DNA of 64,000 nucleotides from the NCBI RefSeq assembly GCF_000718165.1, contig NZ_JOEY01000050.1:1-64000 (forward strand), given 5' to 3'. The notes below the pieces were generated by a model. That model worked only from the letters and a program-made list of their open reading frames with translations. It was not told the DNA's origin and did not search any database. Origin of the DNA: Streptomyces fulvoviolaceus (lineage in GTDB: Bacteria; Actinomycetota; Actinomycetes; Streptomycetales; Streptomycetaceae). Position 1 is the stretch's first letter. Each line of letters starts with the position of its first letter. This document shows positions 18,736 through 26,759 of the stretch, piece by piece. The position numbers were made by a program, and so were the translations under genes.

Positions 18736-19605
18736 GTGTCTGACTTCCTCAACGCCTCCGACGTCTCCCGGCCCGTCTCGCCCGGCGGGTCTCCTTCGCA
18801 TGTTCCCGGTGTGTCCGTGCGGCATACGCGGGCCAAGGGGGAGCCCCGGTTCCCGGACGGGCCGGCTCCCGATCCCGCCGGGTCGCACTTCGAGCGGCGG
18901 ATCCGGAGTTTTCAGCCGCGGCGGAGTCGGGTGACGGCGGGGCAGGCGGATGCGTTGCAGCGGTTGTGGCCCAAGTGGGGGCTGGACATCGACGGGCAGC
19001 GGGTCATCGATCTCGGGGAGATGTTCGGGAACACGAACCCCGTCGTGCTCGAGATCGGGTTCGGGATGGGGGAAGCCACCGCTCAGATGGCCGCCGCGGA
19101 CCGCCGTACCAATGTTCTCGCCGTCGACGTGCACACCCCGGGGCAGGGGACCCTGCTCAATCTCGCCGAGCAGAGCGGGCTGTCCAACATTCGCGTCGGG
19201 AACGGCGACGCCATCATCCTGCTGCGCGAGATGCTCGCCCCCGACTCTCTCGGCGGCCTGCGCGTCTACTTCCCCGACCCCTGGCCCAAGAAGCGGCACC
19301 ACAAACGGCGGCTGATCCAGGCCGAGTTCCTCGACCTCGCCGCGACCCGGCTGAAGCCGGGGGCGATCGTGCACTGCGCGACCGACTGGGAGCCGTACGC
19401 CGAGCAGATGCTCGAAGTGCTCACCGCGCACCCCGACTTCGAGAACACACAGGCCGACGGCGGTTTTGCGCCGCGTCCCGACTTCCGGCCGCTGACCCGT
19501 TTCGAGGGCCAGGGACTGGACAAGGGACATGTCGTGAACGACCTGCTGTTCCGCCGCGTACAGCACGGCGACCAAGACCAGGACCAACCCCCCACCGGCG
19601 TCTGA
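18736..19605 (+). CDS. trmB: tRNA (guanine-N7-)-methyltransferase TrmB
   Basis: This 289-residue SAM-dependent enzyme methylates G46 in the tRNA variable loop. It has the SAM motif VLEIGFGMGEATAQMA and the diagnostic TrmB segment YFPDPWPKKRHHKRRLIQ. A C-terminal PLTRFEGQGLDKGHVVNDLLF tail is also family-typical. The N-terminal 60 residues are a poorly conserved extension. The GTG at 18736 sits directly after a TAAAAT box, and no better start is available. The PrsW gene follows 50 bp later on the same strand and may be co-expressed. Confidence 0.93.
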   Translation: MSDFLNASDVSRPVSPGGSPSHVPGVSVRHTRAKGEPRFPDGPAPDPAGSHFERRIRSFQPRRSRVTAGQADALQRLWPKWGLDIDGQRVIDLGEMFGNTNPVVLEIGFGMGEATAQMAAADRRTNVLAVDVHTPGQGTLLNLAEQSGLSNIRVGNGDAIILLREMLAPDSLGGLRVYFPDPWPKKRHHKRRLIQAEFLDLAATRLKPGAIVHCATDWEPYAEQMLEVLTAHPDFENTQADGGFAPRPDFRPLTRFEGQGLDKGHVVNDLLFRRVQHGDQDQDQPPTGV

Positions 19606-19655
19606 GCACCCCGCCCGCCTGCGGACGGGGCCTCTGTCTCGTTAAGGTCAATGCT

Positions 19656-21002
19656 GTGGCCACCTGTCCCCCGTACCCGACGCACCCCAGTCACCCCGCC
19701 GGTGACGTGGGCACGCTGCGGCACGCGCACTGGTGGCAGAAGAAATGGGTGCGGTACGGCGCGCTGATCACGCTCCTCACACTCTCCGGGCTCGTCATCC
19801 TGGCCCTCGTGCGCGAACAGACCGGCACCGAGGGGTTCCTGGTCGGGCTCGGACTCGCCGTACTGCCCGTGCCGCTCCTCATAGCCGCGTTCCGCTGGCT
19901 CGACCGGGTCGAGCCCGGGCCCTGGCACAACCTGCTGTTCTCGTTCGCCTGGGGCGCCTGCGCGGCCGCGCTGATAGCGATCGTCGCCAACAGTTTCGCG
20001 ACGAGATGGATCGCCACGGCGACCGCCGACCCGTCCCATGCCGACACCCTCGGCGCGACCGTCATAGCGCCCATCGTGGAGGAGTCGGCCAAGGCCGCCG
20101 CCGTCCTGCTCGTGTTCCTCTTCCGCAGACGGGACTTCACCGGGATCGTCGACGGCGTGGTGATAGCCGGGGTCACCGCCACCGGCTTCGCGTTCACCGA
20201 GAACATCCTCTACCTCGGCACCGCCTTCGGTACCGACCAGCTCACCGGCGACCGCGGCATCGCCTCCGTCACCGCAGCGACCTTCTTCGTGCGCGTCATC
20301 ATGTCGCCGTTCGCGCACCCGCTCTTCACGGTCCTCACCGGCATCGGCTTCGGCATCTCCGCGCTCTCGGCGCAGCGCCACCGCGTGCGGCGCGTCCTCG
20401 TCCCGCTGTCCGGGCTGCTGCTCGCGATGGGCATGCACGCGATGTGGAACGGCTCGTCGACGTTCGGCGAGTACGGGTTCTTCGCCGTGTACGCGATGTT
20501 CATGGTGCCCGCGTTCGCCCTGCTGACCTGGCTGGTCGTCTGGACGCGGCAGCGCGAGCTGAGGACCGTACGCGAGGAGCTGCCCGCGTACGGCGTCGCC
20601 GGCTGGCTGACCCCGGCCGAGCCGTACGCCCTCGGGTCGATGCGGGCACGCCGGCTGGCCCGGGAGTACGCCCGGCAGCGTCTCGGCGGGAAGCCGGCCG
20701 GGCGGGCGGTGGCCGAGTACGAGGCGTACGCGACCTCGCTGGCCTTCCTACGGCATCGGGGGCGCCGTGGGCGCGCGGGGGCCGACTTCGTCGTACGGGA
20801 GCGGGAGTTGCTGCACGAGCTGTGGCGCCGCCGGGACGTGGCGCGTCCCGCGCTGGACCACGCGGCACGGATGACGGCACCGCCCGTCCCGGTGATGGCG
20901 CCGCCCTGGCCCGTGTACGGGGTGTACGGGTATCCGGCGACGCCGGCCTACCCGGGGTATCAGGCGGCGCCGTATCCCGCGTACAACCCGTACCGGACGT
21001 AA
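19656..21002 (+). CDS. PrsW-family intramembrane metalloprotease
   Basis: 448 residues with about eight membrane helices in the first 300, then a soluble Arg-rich and Tyr/Pro-rich tail. PrsW motifs are visible: IVEESAKAAAVL (the EExxK type), GFAFTENILYL, a mid-helix HPLF, and MGMHAMWNG near the fourth conserved motif. Members cleave membrane anti-sigma factors. GTG 19656 is chosen with AAGG upstream. The C-terminal YPAYNPYRT is followed by a duplicated copy of its own coding end. It is convergent with the aldo/keto reductase. No anti-sigma substrate is encoded next to it. Confidence 0.85.
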   Translation: MATCPPYPTHPSHPAGDVGTLRHAHWWQKKWVRYGALITLLTLSGLVILALVREQTGTEGFLVGLGLAVLPVPLLIAAFRWLDRVEPGPWHNLLFSFAWGACAAALIAIVANSFATRWIATATADPSHADTLGATVIAPIVEESAKAAAVLLVFLFRRRDFTGIVDGVVIAGVTATGFAFTENILYLGTAFGTDQLTGDRGIASVTAATFFVRVIMSPFAHPLFTVLTGIGFGISALSAQRHRVRRVLVPLSGLLLAMGMHAMWNGSSTFGEYGFFAVYAMFMVPAFALLTWLVVWTRQRELRTVREELPAYGVAGWLTPAEPYALGSMRARRLAREYARQRLGGKPAGRAVAEYEAYATSLAFLRHRGRRGRAGADFVVRERELLHELWRRRDVARPALDHAARMTAPPVPVMAPPWPVYGVYGYPATPAYPGYQAAPYPAYNPYRT

Positions 21003-21033
21003 GAGCCCGCAACCCGTACCGGACGTAAGAGCC
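20984..21033. repeat. 24-bp tandem duplication at the prsW 3' end
   Basis: Positions 20984-21007 and 21010-21033 are identical over 24 bases and separated by 2 bp. Each contains the last codons, TAA stop and following bases of the PrsW gene (core CAACCCGTACCGGACGTAAG). It looks like a recent local duplication. Confidence 0.9.
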
Positions 21034-21117
21034 TGCGTCACGTCCCCGGTCTGATGCGTGGCGATCGCCAGGCGGCGGGCGCCCGGCCGGGGATGGGACA
21101 CAGGCTTTGAGGGAAGG

Positions 21118-22071
21118 TCAGGCCGAGGCGTCCGTCAGGCGGGCGAGTTCGGCTTCCGTCAGGGTCAGGTCCGCCAGCCCCACCAGCGCCGGGAGCTGCT
21201 CCACGGTCCGTGCGGAGGCGATCGGGGCCGCCACCGTCGGCCGGGCCGCCAGCCACGCCAGAGCCACCGTGGCGACCGGGACGCCGTGGGTCTGGGCGAC
21301 CTCGTCGAGGGCGGTCAGGACCTTCTGGCCACGCTCGGTCTCCAGGTGCTTGCCGGCGCCGGCCTTCGCGCGCTGGCTGTCGACCGTCGTACCGGTGCGG
21401 TACTTGCCGGTGAGGAAGCCGGAGGCGAGGGCGAAGTACGGGACGGCGGCCAGGCCGGAGCGGTCGGCGAGGTCCTGGAGGTCGCCCTCGTAGGTGTCCC
21501 GGGAGACCAGGTTGTAGTGGGGCTGGAGGGCGACGTAGCGGGCGAGGCCCTCCCGGTCGGAGAAGGCGAGAGACGCCTCCAGCCGCTCGGCGGAGATGTT
21601 GGACGCGGCGATGTGCCGGACCTTGCCCGCCTTCACCAGCTCGTCGAGCGCCCCGATGATCTCCTCGACCGGGACGTCCGGCTGGTCGAAGTGGGTGTAG
21701 TAGAGGTCGATGTGGTCGGTGTCCAGGCGGCGCAGGGAGGCGTCCGCGGCGGCCTTGATGTTCGCGGCGGACAGGCCCTGGAACTCGGGGTGCTGGCTGA
21801 CCTTGGTCGCGATCACGACGTCCGCGCGGTTGCCGCGGGACTTGGTCCACTTGCCGATGATGGTCTCGGACTCACCGCCGACGTTGCCGTCGACCCATGC
21901 CGAGTAGGAGTCCGCCGTATCGATGAAGTTGCCGCCGGCCGCGGCGTACGCGTCGAGGACCGCGAAGGACTGGGTCTCGTCGGCGGTCCAGCCGAAGACG
22001 TTGCCGCCGAGGGAGAGCGGGAAGACCTCGAGGTCGGAGGAGCCAAGCTTGCGAAGCGCGGGAGAAGTCAT
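21118..22071 (-). CDS. Aldo/keto reductase
   Basis: This 317-residue TIM-barrel oxidoreductase uses NADPH. The catalytic set is visible: Asp and Tyr in NFIDTADSYSAWVDG, Lys in VVIATKV, and His in DLYYTHFDQPDVPVEE. The C-terminal cofactor segment includes APIASARTVEQLPAL. The substrate is unknown; members of this subgroup (NADP-dependent oxidoreductase, YajO/tas-like) reduce diverse aldehydes and ketones. It is a monocistronic minus-strand gene with an ATG start. It is convergent with prsW and upstream of the M23 peptidase terminator. Confidence 0.9.
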   Translation of the reverse strand: MTSPALRKLGSSDLEVFPLSLGGNVFGWTADETQSFAVLDAYAAAGGNFIDTADSYSAWVDGNVGGESETIIGKWTKSRGNRADVVIATKVSQHPEFQGLSAANIKAAADASLRRLDTDHIDLYYTHFDQPDVPVEEIIGALDELVKAGKVRHIAASNISAERLEASLAFSDREGLARYVALQPHYNLVSRDTYEGDLQDLADRSGLAAVPYFALASGFLTGKYRTGTTVDSQRAKAGAGKHLETERGQKVLTALDEVAQTHGVPVATVALAWLAARPTVAAPIASARTVEQLPALVGLADLTLTEAELARLTDASA

Positions 22072-22167
22072 GTTTCACGTCAACGCCCGCGCCGGAGGCC
22101 GATCTTCCGCACCGGCCGCAAACTTCCCGTAAACAATCGGAAGCGAGCGCTCCGGTAAACCGGCAGC

Positions 22168-22193
22168 CCTGACGTCGGGGGGTTTGCGTCAGG
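22168..22193 (-). terminator. Hairpin terminator after the M23 peptidase gene
   Basis: CCTGACG (22168-22174) pairs with CGTCAGG (22187-22193), and the flanks CCGGCAG/CCGCCGG can extend the stem. It lies about 30 bp past the peptidase stop on the minus strand. Confidence 0.5.
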
Positions 22194-22221
22194 ACCGCCG
22201 GTGATCAGGGGAGGACGGACC

Positions 22222-23280
22222 TCAGGGGTTGAGCCCCTTGCTCTGCAGCCACGCCATCGGGTCGATGCCGGTCGCGGCGCCGTCCGGGTGGACCTCCAGG
22301 TGCAGGTGCGCCCCGGTCACGTTGCCCGTCGCGCCCACGCGGCCGATGACGTCACCGGTGCTGACCTTCTGGCCGACACTGACGCCGATCGAGGACTGGT
22401 GGCAGAACCACAGCTCCGTGCCGTCGTCGAGGGTGAGGATCGTGCGGTAGCCGTAGGAGCCGGACCAGCCCGCCTCGGTGATCGTGCCGCTGTGGATCGC
22501 CTTGATCGGCGTGCCCGTGGGCGCGGCGAAGTCGAGGCCCGTGTGGTAGCCGGAGGACCACAGGGAGCCGGCCTGACCGAAGGTGCCGGTGATGGTGTAC
22601 GACGAGGTCGGCAGCGTGAACTGCTTGGCCAGCTCGGCGAGGCGCTCGGCCTCGGCCTTCTTCGCGGCCGCCTCCTCCGCCTCCTTCTTCGCGGCGGCGG
22701 CCTTCGCCTCGGCCTCCTTCTCCGCCTTGGCGGCCGCTGCGTCGGCCTCCTTCTCGGCGGCGGCCGCGACGGCCTGGGAGGCCTTGGTGTCGACCTGGTT
22801 CTGCTGCGTCTCGGCCTGGGCCAGGATGCGCGAGCGCAGCGCCTCGCCGGCGTCCGAGGCGCCCTGCGCGGTGTCCGTGTCGCTCACGCCGATGTTGCTG
22901 AGCGTGGTGGTGGAGCCCTGGGCGTCGTCGTCGGAGTCGTCCGAGCCGAGGAAGCCCACGGTGGGCAGGTCGGGCATGGAGATGGACACCGGCGGCTTGC
23001 CGGTGTTGGCGCTGGCCATGCCGCCGGCGCTGACGGCGGCTATGACTCCGACGCCCAGAACGGTGGAGCTGCGGGCGAATCCTCCGCGTGCGAGGCCGCT
23101 GCGCTGCTTGGCGACACGGTGCCGGCCGCGTACGGGAGGGAGGGACTCCTCGGTGGGGTTCCACTCCGCCCAGGGGCCCTCGTCGGTGCGGTACTCGCCG
23201 TAGCCGAAGGTCTCGCTGGTCTCACTGTCACGCTGGCTCGGCACGAACGGGGCTTCTGGGGCAGGCCGGTTGGACGCCAC
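22222..23280 (-). CDS. M23 (LytM-type) cell-wall peptidase with coiled coil
   Basis: This 352-residue exported hydrolase has a basic N-terminal cytosolic part, then a hydrophobic segment (about 71-91, SSTVLGVGVIAAVSAGGMASA). A long Ala/Glu/Lys coiled coil spans about 150-225. The C-terminal M23 endopeptidase domain has the zinc motifs HTGLDFAA and HLHLEV. It is expected to cut peptidoglycan cross-links during growth or spore germination. It starts at GTG 23280 with AAGGAG upstream. The transcript leader contains a c-di-AMP riboswitch, so its expression should fall when c-di-AMP is high, as for other Streptomyces wall hydrolases. Confidence 0.92.
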   Translation of the reverse strand: MASNRPAPEAPFVPSQRDSETSETFGYGEYRTDEGPWAEWNPTEESLPPVRGRHRVAKQRSGLARGGFARSSTVLGVGVIAAVSAGGMASANTGKPPVSISMPDLPTVGFLGSDDSDDDAQGSTTTLSNIGVSDTDTAQGASDAGEALRSRILAQAETQQNQVDTKASQAVAAAAEKEADAAAAKAEKEAEAKAAAAKKEAEEAAAKKAEAERLAELAKQFTLPTSSYTITGTFGQAGSLWSSGYHTGLDFAAPTGTPIKAIHSGTITEAGWSGSYGYRTILTLDDGTELWFCHQSSIGVSVGQKVSTGDVIGRVGATGNVTGAHLHLEVHPDGAATGIDPMAWLQSKGLNP

Positions 23281-23303
23281 GTGGGGCGTGCTCCTTTCCT
23301 TCC

Positions 23304-23450
23304 TTCTCGCCTACCGGGTTAGCTGACGGGTTCGGAGCAGGAAGGTCTCCTACGCGCGTATACCTGCCGTGCTTCCACGGCGGCTTCGGCGCGATTCACC
23401 CCAGGGTGGTGGTTCCCCGGCTCCCTTGCGGGATTAAGCGCGTGAGCACG
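23304..23450 (-). ncRNA. ydaO-yuaA cyclic di-AMP riboswitch
   Basis: Read on the minus strand, the leader has the ydaO landmarks in order: GCGCTTAATCCCGC, GGGAGCCGGGGAACC, TGGGGTGAATC, GTAGGAGACCTTCCTGCTCC, and CCGAACCCGTCAGCTAACCC followed by GGTAGGCGAG. CTC/CGC at the 5' side can close P1 with GGCGAG. It ends about 25 bp before the start of the M23 gene. In this family c-di-AMP binding turns expression off. The rest of the 409-bp gap (23451-23689) holds a CCGTC/GACGG hairpin and AT-richer promoter-like sequence, but no gene. Confidence 0.9.
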
Positions 23451-23689
23451 GAGCCGTCTCTTGTGACGGCTGGGACGACCGCGCTGCGTTATCGAACGTT
23501 AATAGACCCGGGGGGTCCATTCCAAGCTGTTCGGCTTGATCATTAACGAAATCCCGCTGGACTTACAGGCCATGACCGGCGAAAAACGGGCGAGTTGGCC
23601 AAGGCTCAGATTACCCACAGGTATTGACGGTATGTCAGTTGTTATGCGGAGGGCGGTCGCCCGACTACCGGCCGTGACGCATCGACGTA

Positions 23690-24847
23690 TTACGGCCGTC
23701 GTACGGCGAGCAGCGCCATGTCGTCCGTCAGGAAGCCCCCGGAGTGCCGGCGCACCTCCTCCGCGAGGGTGCGCAGGAGCGCCCCTGGGTCGCGGAAACT
23801 GCGTCCCGCGAGCCGCGCCGCGGGATCGTAGAACTCGCCGTGGGCGTCCCGCGCCTCGGTCAGGCCGTCGGTGTGGAGGAGCAGCGTGGCCCCGTTCGGG
23901 AAGGCGGCCTCGTCCGCGCGGTCGGGCCAGGTGCCGAGTTCGCCCATGCCGAGCGGCAGCGCGGGCTCGCGGGCCGGCAGCGGGCGTACGGCACCGTCGG
24001 CGTCCAGCAGCAGGGGCGGCGGGTGTCCGCGGTTGACGATCCGGAGGACCCCGTCGCCGTGCGGGAGTTCGGCGAGGACGACCGTGGTGAACCCCTCGAC
24101 GGCGTCGATGCCGTCCCGCCGGGTCCCCTCGCGCGCCAGCGCCCGCTCCAGGCGCTGTGCGACCGCCTCCAGCGTCGCCTCCTGCTCGGCGGCCTCCCGG
24201 AAGGCCCCGATGACGACGGCGACGGCCGCGACCGCCCCCATGCCCTTCCCGCGCACGTCCCCGACGACCAGCCGCACGCCGTGCGCGCTGTCCTGTACGG
24301 CATACAGGTCGCCGCCGATGAAGGCGCCCTCCTGGGCCGCCTCGTAGCGGACCGCGATGTCGAACCCACCGATCCGCTCGGCGGGTTCGGGCAGCACCGC
24401 GCGCTGGGCGGCCTCGGCGATCTCGCGGGCGGAGGCGAGGCGCCGGTCGCCCCGGCGTACGACGCGGTTGATGACGGCGGCCAGGACCGCGACGGTGGCC
24501 ACGGTGACCGTCTCGGTGATCGTGTCCGCGTCCACGGCGAAGCCGAACCGGGCGTGCACCCCGTACGTGGCGAGAACGGCCACGACGCCGGTGACGGCGG
24601 TGCCGCCCAGCGGATAGAGGGGGGCTGCGACGAGCGGGGCGGCGGTGAAGAAGGGGATCGCGGTGAAGCCGCGGGGGGTGAGGAGGTCGTAGAAGACGCC
24701 GCCGACGATCAGAAGGGCGGGGAGGATCTGGAGGAGGGTGCGCAGGACCGGCGTGGGGGTCGGCGTGGGGGCCGGTGGGTCATCGGGGAGCTCAGGAAAC
24801 TCAGGCCGCACCACTCGTCTCCCACCGCGTACGTCCGCTCCGGTCAC
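23690..24847 (-). CDS. Membrane-bound SpoIIE/PP2C serine phosphatase
   Basis: 385 residues: a proline-rich N-terminus, three to four membrane helices (about 35-130), a short linker, then a PP2C/SpoIIE phosphatase domain (about 150-385). Metal-binding motifs are visible as GGDLYAVQD, VGDVRGKGMGA, LHTDGLTEARD and LTDDMALLAV. It probably dephosphorylates an anti-sigma antagonist in response to a membrane signal; no partner is adjacent. The ATG start is at 24847. It shares no operon with the upstream tRNA remnant, from which it is separated by a terminator. Confidence 0.88.
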   Translation of the reverse strand: MTGADVRGGRRVVRPEFPELPDDPPAPTPTPTPVLRTLLQILPALLIVGGVFYDLLTPRGFTAIPFFTAAPLVAAPLYPLGGTAVTGVVAVLATYGVHARFGFAVDADTITETVTVATVAVLAAVINRVVRRGDRRLASAREIAEAAQRAVLPEPAERIGGFDIAVRYEAAQEGAFIGGDLYAVQDSAHGVRLVVGDVRGKGMGAVAAVAVVIGAFREAAEQEATLEAVAQRLERALAREGTRRDGIDAVEGFTTVVLAELPHGDGVLRIVNRGHPPPLLLDADGAVRPLPAREPALPLGMGELGTWPDRADEAAFPNGATLLLHTDGLTEARDAHGEFYDPAARLAGRSFRDPGALLRTLAEEVRRHSGGFLTDDMALLAVRRP

Positions 24848-24934
24848 GGTCCCGTCCGTCCAGGGTTGCCTCGGCGGGGGTGGGGGGCGAGCGGTGTGGG
24901 CCGACCGGATGACCGTGTGTGCAGACGGGAAACA

Positions 24935-24970
24935 CCGAGGGCCGGAACCCTTTCGGATTCCGGCCCTCGG
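24935..24970 (-). terminator. Strong hairpin after the tRNA remnant
   Basis: CCGAGGGCCGGAA (24935-24947) pairs perfectly with TTCCGGCCCTCGG (24958-24970) around a 10-nt loop. It lies 8 bp past the 3' end of the truncated tRNA on the minus strand, so it is the tRNA's own terminator. Confidence 0.85.
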
Positions 24971-24977
24971 CCTTCAG

Positions 24978-25030
24978 TAGCGGGGACAGGATTTGAACCT
25001 GCGACCTCTGGGTTATGAGCCCAGCGAGCT
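24978..25030 (-). pseudogene. 5'-truncated initiator tRNA-Met (CAT)
   Basis: The minus strand carries the 3' 53 nt of an initiator tRNA: the end of the D arm (AGCTCGCT), anticodon stem-loop GGGCTCATAACCC with the three G-C pairs diagnostic of tRNA-fMet, the T arm GCAGGTTCAAATCCTG, and acceptor strand CCCCGCTA. The 5' acceptor strand and D stem are absent, replaced by unrelated sequence (GATGGCGTATGC). The fragment with its terminator looks like one junction of a site-specific integration. Confidence 0.85.
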
Positions 25031-25094
25031 GCATACGCCATCCGTGGGGTGGGAAGTACCAGAGTTTCCGATCACCGCCGTTGAGCTGGGATTT

Positions 25095-26312
25095 TCACGG
25101 GTTGCCCGCGTGGGTGAGCGTCTCCCAGGAGACGAACAGGCCGTCGGTGCCGGCCGGGCGGGTCTCCTCGGCGAGCTTGTGCGCGGCCGGGACGGAGACG
25201 TCGAGCCGGTCCTCCAGATGGTTGAGGACGACCTCCAGGTCCGGGCCCATCGTCCGGTCCACCTTCCCGCCGCACAGCCACGCGGGCGCGGGCTGGCCGG
25301 CCTGGTAGCGGGCGTGGAAGGCGAGCGCGGCCTTGAGCCGGTCCTTGACCTCGCCGTACAGGTCGACGCCCTGGTGCCAGGCGGTCTCGGCGACGTGGGC
25401 GGTGGCGGCGATCGAGTAGCCGACATGCTTGAAGTTGCGGCAGGTCTCCTGGGCGAGGCCGTCCTTGTACGTCGACTGCTTGAACCAGTACGTCGTGAGT
25501 TTCTGCGGGGTGTTGACGGTGGAGCCCGGCGGGGTGAGCGGGACCTTGCCGTCCTTCTCCAGGTAGAAGTACGCGGGCACACGCTCGCGGAAGCGTTGCA
25601 CGGCGTGGTCGAAGGCCTCGTGGTCGTCCAGGAAGACGGCGATGCCGATGGCGGCGTCGGTCATCACGAGGTCCCAGTTGCCGTTGTAGTCGGGGACCTT
25701 CTGGGTGACGGTGGGGAGGTAGACGGTGCGCAGCATGTTCTCGAAGCGCCGCACCCGGTCGGCGGGCCAGCCGCCCTTGTCGCTGTACCGGATGACCTCG
25801 CCGGCCCGCGCCCAGGTGGACCCCGCCCAGCCCGTCTGCAGCCCCGAGTCCTCCTCGGTGTGCCGCTTCACCTTCGCCGACCAGGCGTCCATGATCTCCC
25901 TGGCCTTCACGGCGTGCTGCTGCTTGCCGGTGACGCTGAAGAGGAGGGCCTGGGTGTAGGCGGCGATGGCGTCCTCGCGCTCCTCGACGCAGCCGTGCTT
26001 GGGCTTGTCGCCCCAGGGGCAGTCGACGTTCTCGTACGGCTCCGGCCGGTACTTGTACGACCCGTACTTGCTGTCCCGCATGTCCAGGTACGCCTTCAGC
26101 CACGGCTGCTTTCCCGCGGTGACGTTCTTTCGTACGGCGTCCAGCTGGGCCTTGCTGACGAGGACGCCGGGGTGGGTGAACTCGGCGTCCGGGGGCAGCG
26201 CCCTGGCCATGGTCCGGGTGCCGGAGTCGGTGGCGCCGCAGGAGGCGACGAGGGCGGTGAGGAGGGGGGCGGCGAGCAGTGCGGTGACGGCACGTCTTCG
26301 GGCTGACCTCAT
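25095..26312 (-). CDS. Alginate-lyase-family lipoprotein
   Basis: This 405-residue exported protein has a lipobox, LLTALVASC, with Cys near residue 25, predicting a membrane-anchored lipoprotein. The mature part is an all-helical toroid like alginate lyase/chondroitin AC lyase families, with NWDLVMTDAAIGIAVFLDD and RNFKHVGYSIAATAHVAETA supplying conserved Asn and His residues. It probably degrades or binds an acidic polysaccharide by beta-elimination; the substrate cannot be read from sequence. It is a single gene beside the truncated tRNA-fMet, consistent with acquired cargo. ATG 26312 is used. Confidence 0.8.
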   Translation of the reverse strand: MRSARRRAVTALLAAPLLTALVASCGATDSGTRTMARALPPDAEFTHPGVLVSKAQLDAVRKNVTAGKQPWLKAYLDMRDSKYGSYKYRPEPYENVDCPWGDKPKHGCVEEREDAIAAYTQALLFSVTGKQQHAVKAREIMDAWSAKVKRHTEEDSGLQTGWAGSTWARAGEVIRYSDKGGWPADRVRRFENMLRTVYLPTVTQKVPDYNGNWDLVMTDAAIGIAVFLDDHEAFDHAVQRFRERVPAYFYLEKDGKVPLTPPGSTVNTPQKLTTYWFKQSTYKDGLAQETCRNFKHVGYSIAATAHVAETAWHQGVDLYGEVKDRLKAALAFHARYQAGQPAPAWLCGGKVDRTMGPDLEVVLNHLEDRLDVSVPAAHKLAEETRPAGTDGLFVSWETLTHAGNP

Positions 26313-26417
26313 GGGGATCTCCGCGGAGTCTTTCGGACCGGGGTCAATTCGCAGCGTGCGGTTGGGGGCGGCGGGCCGCAGAATCTGTTGGTCCGATTGG
26401 CAGGGGGTGCTGCCGGC

Positions 26418-26498
26418 GCCCCTGGGGGCTGCGCCCCCAGACCCCCCTTCGGCCCTGAACGGGCCTCGTCCTCAAACGCCGGACGGGCTGGAGATGCC
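26418..26498. repeat. Dispersed intergenic repeat, copy C
   Basis: Same element as at 12646 and 18373: a CTGGGGGCTGCGCCCCCAG stem-loop, then CCTTCGGCCCTGAACGGGCC and the AACGCCGGACGGGCTGGAGA tail. It lies in the 447-bp gap between the lyase gene and the RibD-like gene. Confidence 0.8.
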
Positions 26499-26514
26499 GT
26501 GACCGGCGCTGAGA

Positions 26515-26755
26515 AAGCTCGCGCCGCCCACCCTCAGCCCAGCAAAAGGCTCGCCCCCCAACCCAGCAGAAGGCTCGCTCCACCCACCTCAACCCAGCAA
26601 AAGGCTCGCCCCACGCACCTCAGCCCAGCAAAAGGCTCGCTCCACCCACTCGACCCAGCAGAAGAGGCTCGTCCCGCCCGCCCTCAGCTCAGCGGAAGGC
26701 TCACCCCCCAAACCCAGCAAAAGGCTCGCCCCACCCACCTCAGCCCAAGAGATGC
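26515..26755. repeat. Imperfect tandem repeat array, about seven units
   Basis: Seven diverged units of about 30-35 bp share the core CCCAGCAAAAGGCTCGCCCC followed by a CACC-rich spacer. The array ends in a duplicated AGATGCCCGTTC (26752 and 26770) that is also the 3' end of the RibD-like gene. No coding signal is seen on either strand. Confidence 0.75.
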
Positions 26756-26759
26756 CCGT

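Noticed and set aside
26515..26755. CRISPR array
   Set aside because: Units are imperfect, adjacent without unique spacers of fixed length, and no cas gene is present. It is a degenerate tandem repeat.
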